Assembly (NCBI RefSeq): GCF_000417875.1
Contig: NW_006920873.1
Coordinates: forward strand, 446,620-475,399
Direction of reading: 5' to 3'
DNA from: Pseudozyma flocculosa PF-1
Taxonomy: Eukaryota; Basidiomycota; Ustilaginomycetes; Ustilaginales; Ustilaginaceae
DNA length: 28,780 nt
Below are positions 12,267-21,240 of the stretch, piece after piece; the stretch's first letter is position 1, and every line of letters begins with the position of its first letter. A model generated the notes under the pieces. That model was not told where the DNA came from. It saw nothing but the letters and a program-made list of their open reading frames with translations, and searched no databases. Both the position numbers and the translations under genes were made by a program.

Positions 12267-13036
12267 ATGCCGCTGCCGCTCACGACACCCGTCTACCTCC
12301 CCGGGCAGGAGCCGCTGCCGCCGGGCGCCACCGAGGCCGACCGCGAGCAGATGGCGCAGATGAACAAGTGGACAAAGACGGCAAACGGCCTCATGGAGTC
12401 GTGCCCCGTCAAGTGCGCCCTCTCGGGCGCCGCCGGCTTCGGCCTCGGTGCCTTTTTCAGCCTGCTCAGCACCTCGTTTGCCGTCGACGACCCGCTCCGG
12501 AATACCACCGTCGCAAAGGCGGGCGGCGGCACCGTCGCCGCCACCGAGCTCTCGACCGCACAGCAGACCAAGCTCTTTTTCAAGGAGACCGGAAAGGGCA
12601 TGTACCGCAGCGGAAGGGGCTTTGGAAAGGTGGGAGCGCTCTATGCTGGAATCGAGTGCTGCGTCGAGTCGGTGAGTAGCAGCGCGGCCGACCGCCGAGC
12701 ATAGTTGCCGCCTTCTCCCGGCTGACTGAATCGACGGCCCCCCTTGATCCCCTCGCCCTGCCCACGCCAGTACCGGGCCAAGAACGACCTCGCCAACCCC
12801 GTCATCGCCGGCATGATGGCTGGCACCCTCCTGGCGCGCAACGCAGGTCCCCAGGCCATGATTGGCGGCGGCATCGCCTTTGCCGCCTTCAGCGGTGCCA
12901 TCGATCTCTAGTGAGTAGGCCGTCGCCCGCCGTCCTGCTCCTGCCGCGTCAACCAGGCTGACCTCTTGTTCGTCTCGCCCCTCTGCCATCCCTCCGACCC
13001 TACAGCTTCAGGAGAGAGACACCCGACGACGACTGA
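12267..13036 (+). CDS. TIM22: Mitochondrial inner-membrane translocase subunit Tim22
   Basis: Three exons: 12267-12671, 12771-12910 and 13006-13036. The introns are 99 and 95 bp with GTGAGT donors. The product is 191 residues, close to yeast Tim22 (207). Tim22 forms the channel of the TIM22 complex, which inserts carrier proteins into the inner membrane. Evidence is the Tim17/22/23 domain: ESCPVKC (C46), a Gly-rich first membrane segment [21 protein letters not shown] (C131), RAKND, the [10 protein letters not shown] turn and [11 protein letters not shown]46 and C131 match the two cysteines that form the structural disulfide in Tim22, and IECCVESYRAKND separates it from Tim17 and Tim23. The tiny third exon supplies only the tail [10 protein letters not shown]; without it the frame would end right after AIDL. 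Confidence 0.95.
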
Positions 13037-13369
13037 AAACACCCCAAAAGCGCCGCGGCCGCGGCTTCCTCGCTCGCTAGCCCCCCGCACCACTCCCGTG
13101 GCTCGCCCATTGTACTTTTAGACACCACACTGCAAACACCTTTCGCTCATGCCGGGTCGGACATCCGATTTTGCCTAGTCAGAACGGGGCCGGGGCAAAT
13201 GGGTAGATTACAGATGGAAGGGCTTCGGGTACCCGAGGACGGGGGCTGGTGTACAGGATCGGGTCGGTGACGGTGACGAGGTAGGACGGGTGCTGCCGCT
13301 TTGACCCGCAAGGGGGTGCTTGGTGGGGCAAGGCAGAAGAGACAGACCGGGAAGCACGGGGATGGCGGC
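13037..13369. other. Convergent 3' spacer between TIM22 and COA8
   Basis: 333 bp between two converging stop codons, expected to carry both 3' untranslated regions. ACTTTTAG near 13114-13121 is the most A/T-rich spot. No gene or repeat was recognised. Confidence 0.6.
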
Positions 13370-14212
13370 TCAGTGCCAGCCGAGGCGACGTTCGACGGCG
13401 CCGACGAGCTTGGCCCATGTGCGGAGGGACTGGTAGCGGAAGGCGGGAGCGAGGTCGCCAAAGGTCTGGGCCCAGAGCTGTCGGTTGTAGGCGCGGTGGC
13501 GGGTGGCGTTTGCCTTGAGCCAGGCCGAGTAGAAGGTGGCGAGGGTGTCGGAGTCGATGTCGAGCTCCGACTCCTGGGCGTTTGTGTTGATGGGGGCCGA
13601 GGCCGGGGCCGGTGCCGGTGCCGACTTGAGGGTGGCGACGGCCTTGCTCGACGTGGTGCGGGAGCGGAACTCGTGGAGGGCCTGGATGAACCTCGCGTTG
13701 TTGTCCTGCCAGAAGCGCTGGTTGAAGTTGTCGGCGCGGGCGGACCTGAGCTTGTGTGCGAGCTCTGCCTCTTCGAGGCGCTCGAGGAGGCGCTCAAAGT
13801 AGAGCGAGTGGCCGCGAGGACGGGCGGCGGCGGCGGCGAACGACGAGGCTGCCGGGTTGAACTCGCTGAGCGAGTAGGGGTGGGTGATGCTCATCGTGAC
13901 GGCCGAGGCCGAGGCGCCGACGCTCGAGGGTGCCTCGTCAAAGGCGGAGCCGTACTTGACGGGGCGCAGGTTGCTGAGCGGGTCGGGCGGGCCCACGAGA
14001 TCGGCGCCGGGCCGCGCGGAGAAGCGCGAGGAGCGACGAGCCGCTCGCGAGGACGACGAGGGGGAGGTGGCGGAGTTTGAGGACGAGGACGAGGACGAGG
14101 ACGACGCCGATGCAAAGGAGCGCAGGGGCGTTCGCTGGTGCTGCTGGGTGGCGGCGATGCGGAGGGCATGGCGAGCCGAGGGGGCCGCGACGGCGACCGT
14201 AGCGGGTGCCAT
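13370..14212 (-). CDS. COA8: COA8/APOPT1-like mitochondrial cytochrome c oxidase assembly protein
   Basis: Single-exon frame of 280 residues, from the ATG at 14212 to the stop at 13370-13372. The N-terminus is rich in Ala, Arg and Ser with almost no acidic residues (RHALRIAATQQHQR), as expected for a mitochondrial targeting sequence, and is followed by a Ser run (about 37-45). The APOPT1/COA8 family (PF10231) signature follows: DPLSNLRPVKYG (77-88), NFNQRFWQDNN (162-172), LATFYSAWL (224-232) and HRAYNRQLW (239-247). In animals COA8 is a matrix protein that protects complex IV assembly from oxidative stress; its role in fungi is less defined. An Ala/Pro linker (about 197-208) separates the two conserved halves. 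It converges on TIM22 and diverges from the CstF-64 gene. Confidence 0.85.
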   Translation of the reverse strand: MAPATVAVAAPSARHALRIAATQQHQRTPLRSFASASSSSSSSSSNSATSPSSSSRAARRSSRFSARPGADLVGPPDPLSNLRPVKYGSAFDEAPSSVGASASAVTMSITHPYSLSEFNPAASSFAAAAARPRGHSLYFERLLERLEEAELAHKLRSARADNFNQRFWQDNNARFIQALHEFRSRTTSSKAVATLKSAPAPAPASAPINTNAQESELDIDSDTLATFYSAWLKANATRHRAYNRQLWAQTFGDLAPAFRYQSLRTWAKLVGAVERRLGWH

Positions 14213-14451
14213 CTTGAGTTCAGAGGGTCGGCGAGGGAGAGGGGAACAGCAGTCGAGGCGGGAGTCGGTGGTCGGTCTGAACGGATGGATGCCGGGGTCG
14301 CGCTGGCCGTCCTTATGAGTGAAGCGAGCGAAGGCAGACTGGCGGAAGGTCGACGAGGTGGGTGGACAGGCGGAGGGAAGGGAAAGGTTGCGGCGAGGAC
14401 GACGGCGGGGAGCAAGCTGCAGGAAGGCAGGAATGCGGTCGAGGTGAGGTC

Positions 14452-14479
14452 GTGTGTGTGTGTCTCTCTCTCTCTCTCT
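14452..14479. repeat. Compound GT/TC dinucleotide microsatellite
   Basis: A GT run (14452-14462) passes directly into a TC run of eight units (14463-14479). It lies in the COA8/CstF-64 divergent region. Confidence 0.85.
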
Positions 14480-14632
14480 GCTGCGCGCCCGGAGCGGGAG
14501 GCAGGCCAGGCCAGGCGGCCATCAAGACGCCGAAAAAAGAGCGGCGCTGCCAAACCCGAACTGCCAGGCGGAGGCCAGACCGAGGCGAGCCCAAGCCATG
14601 CCGCCACGCCCAGCGCGGGTCCAACCTACCGG

Positions 14633-14652
14633 TAGCCTAGCCTAGCCTAGCC
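14633..14652. repeat. Four tandem TAGCC pentanucleotides
   Basis: Four perfect TAGCC units followed by TGCTGCTGCTG. It does not match the usual fungal telomere unit TTAGGG in either orientation, so it is treated as an ordinary microsatellite. Confidence 0.8.
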
Positions 14653-14875
14653 TGCTGCTGCTGCCGTTTGCGGGGTCGGGGGCAAAGGGGCGTGCCTGCC
14701 TGTCTGCCCTCTCGCGCGAGCCTGTGGAGCGGGCATCTGCCTGGCTGGCCTGCCTGCCCAGCAGCCACCTCGCGCCGCGGATGTGATCGCCCAGCAAAGC
14801 CTCGGGCCTCGGGACGCGGACGCAGGCACGCCACGCCTGCCTGCCGCTTTTTTCGACGCCGTCGCTGCCGTCGGT

Positions 14876-14903
14876 CTGCCTGCCTACCTGCCTGCCTGCC
14901 TGG
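14876..14903. repeat. Imperfect CTGC/GCCT microsatellite
   Basis: A run of CTGC units with a single interruption (TACC), upstream of the CstF-64 gene. It belongs to the same motif family as the arrays near 8927 and 20181. Confidence 0.8.
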
Positions 14904-15392
14904 CTTCCTCCCCGCCGCCGACTCATCCATCCCTCGCCCTCGCCACCACCATCACCCATCGCCCTCAACCACCCCAGATCCCGCTGAGCCATCGCGTACA
15001 GTGCCGCTTGCACCGCACCACGAAACAGCGCTCCGTCTGGTCGCACCCGCTGCCCACCGCGCTCCTCTCTTCCGTGCCCTCCATCCGCGTGCGGTTCGGT
15101 CTGTGCCTCGAAGCTAGACGGTCGTCAGCTCCCCATCCATCTCAAAGGCGGCATTTCTGCGTGATCCTGTCGGGCCGAAATCTGCTACAGCGCCACCCCG
15201 TCTGTTGACCCGGCTCGCTCGCTCGCTCGTCCTCGTCGTCCGCGGGCTGTCAAAAGATAGACGCCCCCTGTCGTCACCGGTGACCCTGCCTGGACTGCGT
15301 CTCCGAGAGCCTCCGGACCCCTGCCCGGTTCCCATCGCCATAGAGGCCACCCGCAAAGCTACGAGAATCCCGCTGAAGAGAACCGAGCCACC

Positions 15393-17049
15393 ATGACAAA
15401 CGCTCAGAGAGGGTCGCGCGTCGTGTTCGGTGAGCAGAGTGGCTGGATCATGTGGGGCGTCGGGGATCGCCGCGGCCTCGTCGCTGGGCCCCCCTGGCAC
15501 GACGATCGTCGCCGCATCTCGTCGAGAGCCATCGTACTGACCTGGAGCCCTCATTTGCCTGCCTCGCCTCGCCCCTCTGCCGCGCCTCGTGCCTCCTACG
15601 CCACCGCAGTGGGCAACATCCCCTACGACATGTCCGAGGAGCAGCTGGTCGAGGTCTTTTCCGAGGTCGGCAAGGTCGTCGGGTTCCGCCTGGTCAACGA
15701 CCGCGACACGGGCAAGTTCAAGGGCTACGGCTTCTGCGAGTTCGAGGACCCGGAGACGGCGGCGTCGGCGGTGCGCAACCTCAACGAGGTCGACGTCGGC
15801 GGACGGCCGCTGCGGATCGACTTTGCCGACATCGACCCGCTCATGGAGGGNNNNNNNNNNNNNNNNNNNNNNNNNNNNNNNNNNNNNNNNNNNNNNNNNN
15901 NNNNNNNNNNNNNNNNNNNNNNNNNNNNNNNNNNNNNNNNNNNNNNNNNNNNNNNNNNNNNNNNNNNNNNNNNNNNNNNNNNNNNNNNNNNNNNNNNNNN
16001 NNNNNNNNNNNNNNNNNNNNNNNNNNNNNNNNNNNNNNNNNNNNNNNNNNNNNNNNNNNNNNNNNNNNNNNNNNNNNNNNNNNNNNNNNNNNNNNNNNNN
16101 NNNNNNNNNNNNNNNNNNNNNNNNNNNNNNNNNNNNNNNNNNNNNNNNNNNNNNNNNNNNNNNNNNNNNNNNNNNNNNNNNNNNNNNNNNNNNNNNNNNN
16201 NNNNNNNNNNNNNNNNNNNNNNNNNNNNNNNNNNNNNNNNNNNNNNNNNNNNNNNNNNNNNNNNNNNNNNNNNNNNNNNNNNNNNNNNNNNNNNNNNNNN
16301 NNNNNNNNNNNNNNNNNNNNNNNNNNNNNNNNNNNNNNNNNNNNNNNNNNNNNNNNNNNNNNNNNNNNNNNNNNNNNNNNNNNNNNNNNNNNNNNNNNNN
16401 NNNNNNNNNNNNNNNNNNNNNNNNNNNNNNNNNNNNNNNNNNNNNNNNNNNNNNNNNNNNNNNNNNNNNNNNNNNNNNNNNNNNNNNNNNNNNNNNNNNN
16501 NNNNNNNNNNNNNNNNNNNNNNNNNNNNNNNNNNNNNNNNNNNNNNNNNNNNNNNNNNNNNNNNNNNNNNNNNNNNNNNNNNNNNNNNNNNNNNNNNNNN
16601 NNNNNNNNNNNNNNNNNNNNNNNNNNNNNNNNNNNNNNNNNNNNNNNNNNNNNNNNNNNNNNNNNNNNNNNNNNNNNNNNNNNNNNNNNNNNNNNNNNNN
16701 NNNNNNNNNNNNNNNNNNNNNNNNNNNNNNNNNNNNNNNNNNNNNNNNNNNNNNNNNNNNNNNNNNNNNNNNNNNNNNNNNNNNNNNNNNNNNNCCCTAC
16801 AGCCGACCTGCCCCCACGCCACCGCACGGCATGGCCCGACCTCCGGGCGTCGCGCCGCCGCCACCGCCTCCCTCGGCGCCCGCTGGCGCAGCTGGCGGTC
16901 TGGGAGCGCTGGCGGGCCAGAACCTGGGCGAGGAGCAGCGGCAGCTGCTGATGCAGGTGCTCCAGCTCACCCCGGACCAGATCAACGCGCTGCCTCCGGA
17001 TCAAAAGGCCAGCATCATGCAGCTCAAGGCCCAGTTTGGCCAGGCCTGA
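15393..17049 (+). CDS. CSTF2: Cleavage stimulation factor 64-kDa subunit (CstF-64/Rna15), interrupted by assembly gap
   Basis: The ATG at 15393 lies in a strong context (GCCACCATGA). Exon 1 is 15393-15429. The intron 15430-15609 (GTGAGC...GCAG) is followed by exon 2 from 15610 into the N gap. After the gap, 16795-17049 encodes the C-terminus to TGA. The N-terminal RRM shows RNP2 as FVGNIP (12-17) and RNP1 as KGYGFCEF (50-57). The C-terminal domain reads [20 protein letters not shown], the three-helix module that in CstF-64/Rna15 binds Pcf11. The protein binds the U/GU-rich downstream element during mRNA 3'-end cleavage. The hinge that binds CstF-77 should be in the gap. The frames on either side of the gap do not match for the printed N count, so the gap holds an intron or its length is not exact. 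Confidence 0.92.
15851..16794. other. Assembly gap (944 N)
   Basis: An unbroken run of N inside the CstF-64 gene. It removes the end of the RRM linker, the hinge and the Pro/Gly-rich middle. The flanking codon registers are offset by one base. Confidence 0.99.
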
Positions 17050-18087
17050 TGCCTCGTTCGCCCTGCTCCCGGCCGGCACGTCTGGCATCTCGCTCAGCGC
17101 CGCAGTCGGGTGACACCCCCCGCGTATCACGATATGTCGTCCCCGCTTTGCCGCCATGTAATCTATATGTGCTAGCCGCCGCGATGCGTTCGTGCCCCGA
17201 CCCCGCGGCGCCAGTGACGGCGCGACGAGGAGCTCGCCCGGATCGCGGCGGCGACCTCGCGCATGGTCCATCTGTGATCTCATGAAGGGATGCTGCTGTC
17301 AGAGCGGTGATGGCCGCCCGTCGACGACGCTGTCTCGTCCGGGTTGGGACATGTCGGGTTCGCCGCCATCTCGTCGTCGTCGGTCCCACGCAGCGCTTCA
17401 CTCTCTTTCCCGTCCACGTACGCACCGCCAACCAACGCAATGCAACGTGCACCGACCGTATGCATCCATCCCTGCCGGCCTGCCTGTTCGGATACGCCGG
17501 ACTGGCCTGCCTGCTGGCTGGCAGACGGGTCGTATGTTCGGCTACGCTTCGGACGAAAGGGGATCCACGTCGATCGACGACAACCGACCAAAGAAGCGGG
17601 GACGGGGACGCACGTAGGGCTCCCCGCCACGTTGCGCCAACGTCGCGACACTACGGCGGGCTCGGGTCGAGGTCGGGATCCGACCATGTCCGCCTTATTG
17701 ACTTGCCGCCTGCCTGCCGGTGCTGGTGCTGGTGCGGAGCGAGGGGAGGTGCGCGATGATGCAACAGGACCGCGGCGACTCAATTCACCCGCCGCACCGC
17801 GCTGCGCTTTGCTGCGTGATCGCCAACGCGTTACCGCTTCATCCGGCCTGGCTCTCCCTGACTGGTTAGCGCGGCATCTGCTTGCTTGCTTGCCTGCTTC
17901 CGGCTCGAGGGCGGGCGAAGGAGGGGCTGACGAAGGGGCATGCAACCATCTCGCGATGGACGACGACCGTTGCACCGTCTCGGCGTGCATGTGAACGTGC
18001 CATGCCATGCCACGCCCCGCGGTGTGCGTGCGTGCTGCCGGCGTCCTTTCGGAGGGGGCGGGCGTTGCCTCCTTTGTGCGCCCCCCT

Positions 18088-18104
18088 CCCCCCCCCCCCC
18101 CCCC
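18088..18104. repeat. Poly(C) run of 17
   Basis: Seventeen consecutive C, preceded by CCCCCCT. Such runs are error-prone in sequencing, so the exact count is uncertain. Confidence 0.85.
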
Positions 18105-20180
18105 ACCGCACGACAAACGACGTCGTCGGCAAAATCCTTCGTTTGTCGTATGGATGTGGGGTCAGTTTATCGCCGAGGATCAGAGGGGCCGCAAGCGGAC
18201 ACTGGTTCGATAGCTTCCTTCAACATCATCTTTGACCGACCGGCAGACGAGTTCATGCCAGGCAGGCCACGCTGCGCCATGGCCAATCGCGATTGCCTCC
18301 ACGAGCTGTAGCGGCCTCGACAGGCACCACTCACCATCACGGACATGTCCCCAGCGATGACGAGGGCAAGGCAGAAACGAGGGTGGCGCTCGCCCGGCGT
18401 CGATGATACACGCCAAGCAGGCCAGGCCATCGTGCGGTACTAGTCCCAGTATTCATCCAAACGCCGCTTCGCTTGGCCTCATACCACTGTAGTACCTTTT
18501 GCGCCGCCCCGCTTGCGCCTGGACCGGACCTAGTCGCCACCGCCCTCCTGTCGTCCAAGGAGGACCGTACCGCATGGTCGTCGAGCTGTGCTTAGTTATG
18601 GCCTAGGTTGGGCTGCGCTGCTTGAGCTGCCTCGATGTCGATCTGGACGCGTCGGCCCTGATCGGCTCGGAAGCGGGCGTGCGGTTCAGGGTCCGCCTCG
18701 ACGCCCACGCCGGTAACGATTGGCTGGCTATCGCTACGTGCTCAGCCGCCCGCGCACCTTGCCTCTCTCGAGCCTGATCTGGAGCATGCATGGCAGGCCT
18801 GGCGTGGTCGGCTGAGTTTGGACATCCGCAGCGGCTACGCTTTCCGAGAGGTAGGCCAGCAGCAGGTCGGGTGGTGCGTGGTTGGTGGGCGATGATCAGC
18901 CGGCCCGCGCCGTCCGTATCGGCTGGAGGCGTGGTGTGGTGCCCATCGATGAACAGCTAGGCAGGTAAAGGCTCGCTTGGCCATCGTCGCTGCCGCACCG
19001 CCCGCACGCCCGTGCTTTGGCTTGCTTGCTTCTCTTTCTTTCTTGCCTTTTCTTTGGATGCTTCCGCCGATCTTGGAGGCCGGGGCCGAGCCAGCCAGCG
19101 CGGCTAAACGGTAGGGTTGATTGTTGCTGCCGTAGCACCGCGCCACTTCTGGGGCGTGCATGCCTTTCTTTGGCTCGTGTCCAAGAAAAGCACACGATCA
19201 GCCAGCAAGCAGACTCACGACGGGGAGACAGAGAGAATGGCCCGAATCGATCGATATTGGCGGCTGGACCTAGAAGGCGGCGGCGGCGGCGGGTGGCGAG
19301 GCAGCACGCACACACGAGGCCCTCGTCAGCGACGCCGTCGGAGCAGGCCAGCCGGCCCCGGCTGACTGGCACGGCAGGCAGGCAGACCATGGTCGTGTCA
19401 AACGTTGCTTGCGGGCCCAAATTCCGACGCAAGCCCGCCTGCATCCGTACGTGGCTTTCCCAAGTCCGCGCCTGGCTCCGCCCGTGCCAGCAGCCAGCGG
19501 GCAGCCTCGCTCTCTCTCTTTTGTTTGCAGACGAGGATCGACGCCATCCTGATCGATGATGATGATGATGTGGCGGCTGCTGCTGCTGCTGCAGAGGTGG
19601 CGATCCACGGAGTCAGCCTGCTGGTCGAGGTCGAGGAAATAGCAACATAACTGACCGCCAGGAATCCTGGGCCCGCCAACTCACCGACGACGACGGCGAC
19701 GGCGTGGCACATACCAGATCCGATGCCGAACCCTGGACGCAGCAGAGAGAGCTAGTCGGGAGGAGGTGTGACCCCCCCTCCCGCCGGCTGCTGCTGGTTT
19801 AGGCTGAGGTGGGCTGAGCTGGGCGCCTGATGAATTGGACGCAAAGTGCATACAGAGGCAAGGCAGGCCAAGCCTCCCCTGCCTGACCATGCCAACCTCT
19901 TTTGCAGCGCCCTGGCAGAGAGAGACAAGCAGCACGGCGCACACAGCGGGCGAGGCAGGACGAGAGGTTGATGTGGCAGCGCTGACGGGCCGGCGGTGTA
20001 GGTTTGCCCAACCCCACCGGCTAGCGTCGGGGAGGGGTCCAGCCAGCCAGGGCAGGGGAGGGTGAGGACCACTGCGAAGGGCAGGCGCACTTGATGGCTT
20101 GGGTTGAGTTGGCCAACGAGCCAAGTGCGGCGAGCAAAGGCGGCTACTGTAGGCAGCAGCTTGGGCTGGGCAGGCAAAGC

Positions 20181-20200
20181 AGGCAGGCAGGCAGGCAGGC
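20181..20200. repeat. Five tandem AGGC units
   Basis: Five perfect AGGC units, flanked by further GGCAGG words. This is the reverse orientation of the GCCT arrays near 8927 and 14876. Confidence 0.85.
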
Positions 20201-20221
20201 CAAGGTTGGCAGCCGGCTGGC

Positions 20222-20248
20222 CTGCTGCTGCTGCTGCTGCTGCTGCTG
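20222..20248. repeat. CTG trinucleotide run, nine units
   Basis: Nine perfect CTG units in noncoding DNA upstream of the RhoGEF gene. Confidence 0.9.
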
Positions 20249-20566
20249 CCCCTGCTCTCTTTGCCTGCAGGGCAGCTGACTGACCGTACCTCCTCTGTCT
20301 GACCAGCCGACATCATCCTAGCCTTAGCCTGGGAGCCCTTCCTTCCACGCCTCTCGACACCAACTCGTCCCTCTCTCCCTTCCTTTCACCTCGAACCTAC
20401 CGCACATCGCCCCCCTCCCTTCCGCCACTGCTCGTCCTCGCTCCACCGTCACCACCACCACCACCACCATCGCCGCCTTCTTCGCCCCATACAGCCACCA
20501 CCCACGACTGCCAGCACCGCCTCCGTCCAGGCACCGCATCTGCATCCTCGTCCTGGCGGCGATCCG

Positions 20567-20620
20567 ATGCCAGCACTCTGGCCAGCCCGCCCGCCCACGC
20601 CCCGCCTCTCTTCCGCTTAG
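20567..20620 (+). other. Candidate upstream ORF 1, 17 codons
   Basis: ATG at 20567 and TAG at 20618-20620, ending about 620 bp before the RhoGEF ATG. It matters only if the transcript starts upstream of it. The peptide is Pro/Arg-rich with no recognisable motif. Confidence 0.3.
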
Positions 20621-21017
20621 CATTCGTGCCCAAGGCCCTCTTTCCTCGCACACTCCCTCGCATTCCTCGACCTCATCGCCGCAGACAGCAATCTGACGCC
20701 CGCATCTCGCCGCCTGCTACACACGGACAGTTGCTCACCCTATCCATCGTTCCCAGCATACCCCATCGTCTAGACATCGCCCCCTCTCGCGCTGGCCTCC
20801 ATCGATACCCCTTCTCTCCCACCTCTAGCGCATCGCTCCCCGGCTGGCCTGCTACCCGTCGCCCTTCGACGCTGCATCGAACCCCTCGCCGAGCTTCCAC
20901 GACCAGTCTACGATCCCTCACCCAGTTCTCGACCTCCAGCTCTACCTTCGACGTGCAGCAGACACCCGAAGCAGCCTTGCCTCGCCCGCCCCTTCACGCA
21001 TCGACTCCACCGACGCT

Positions 21018-21041
21018 ATGGCCGCCGTCGATCGTCATTGA
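21018..21041 (+). other. Candidate upstream ORF 2, 7 codons
   Basis: ATG at 21018, in a GCTATGG context, encodes MAAVDRH and a stop, 199 bp before the RhoGEF ATG. As the upstream ATG nearest to the main start it is the most likely to lie in the leader, where it could lower translation of the main frame. Confidence 0.4.
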
Positions 21042-21240
21042 GCTGCTCTAGCCGCACTTGCCTTCGTCTCAGCCACACTCAGTGTCGGTCCGCCACGGCC
21101 CTACCCGTGTCTCGCGATTCTCCTCTGCGCATCGAGACTCGCTGCCCACGACTTGTCAGAGGTCCTCCTCGCCTCCTTGCTCTCTTGGCCGAGCTCCCCA
21201 CCGCGGTGCACCCTTGATCAGTGCGACAGAGGGCCTCGAC

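Larger units (their letters stand above)
14213..15392. promoter_or_regulatory. Divergent promoter region between COA8 and CstF-64 genes
   Basis: 1180 bp containing both promoters and leaders. It holds several simple repeats (a GT/TC tract, TAGCC units and GCCT tracts). The part nearer the CstF-64 gene (14920-15110) is pyrimidine-rich on the + strand, as expected of a leader. Open frames here are low complexity and not supported as genes. No TATA box was seen. Confidence 0.55.
17050..20280. other. Gene-poor intergenic region with microsatellites
   Basis: About 3.2 kb after the CstF-64 stop with no recognisable gene on either strand. Open frames are short, low-complexity or overlapping in many registers. 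It contains a 17-C homopolymer, a GAT run (about 19554-19570), CTG and AGGC arrays, and scattered GCCTGCC words. A pyrimidine-rich acceptor-like site, TTTGTTTGCAG, ends near 19530. No tRNA with both A and B boxes was found by eye; a lone GGTTCGA near 18204 has no partner box. Confidence 0.55.
20281..21240 (+). promoter_or_regulatory. Probable pyrimidine-rich promoter and leader of the RhoGEF gene
   Basis: About 960 bp with strong C/T bias on the + strand and only two ATG triplets before the main start. The bias resembles the region upstream of the CstF-64 gene. It includes a CAC-rich stretch (about 20448-20469). The transcription start cannot be placed, and a leader intron cannot be excluded. 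Confidence 0.45.

Noticed and set aside
14633..14652. TAGCC repeats as interstitial telomere sequence
   Set aside because: The unit does not match TTAGGG or its complement, and only four copies are present.
18200..18215. GGTTCGA, possible tRNA B box
   Set aside because: The trailing CC of the B box is missing and no A box or cloverleaf fits upstream.
18421..18480. Minus-strand frame ending RLDEYWD and a stop, suggesting a last exon
   Set aside because: Only about a dozen residues are open before an in-frame stop, with no convincing acceptor or upstream exon.
18436..18496. 7-bp inverted repeat GGTACTA/TAGTACC, resembling a tRNA acceptor stem over 61 bases
   Set aside because: It is too short for a nuclear tRNA, has no T-loop or D-loop consensus, and a 7-bp inverted repeat at this distance is expected by chance in kilobases of DNA.
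20626..21051. 141-codon + strand frame just upstream of the RhoGEF gene
   Set aside because: It starts with GTG rather than ATG and is Pro/Ser/Thr/Arg-rich. It is better explained as the pyrimidine-rich leader.
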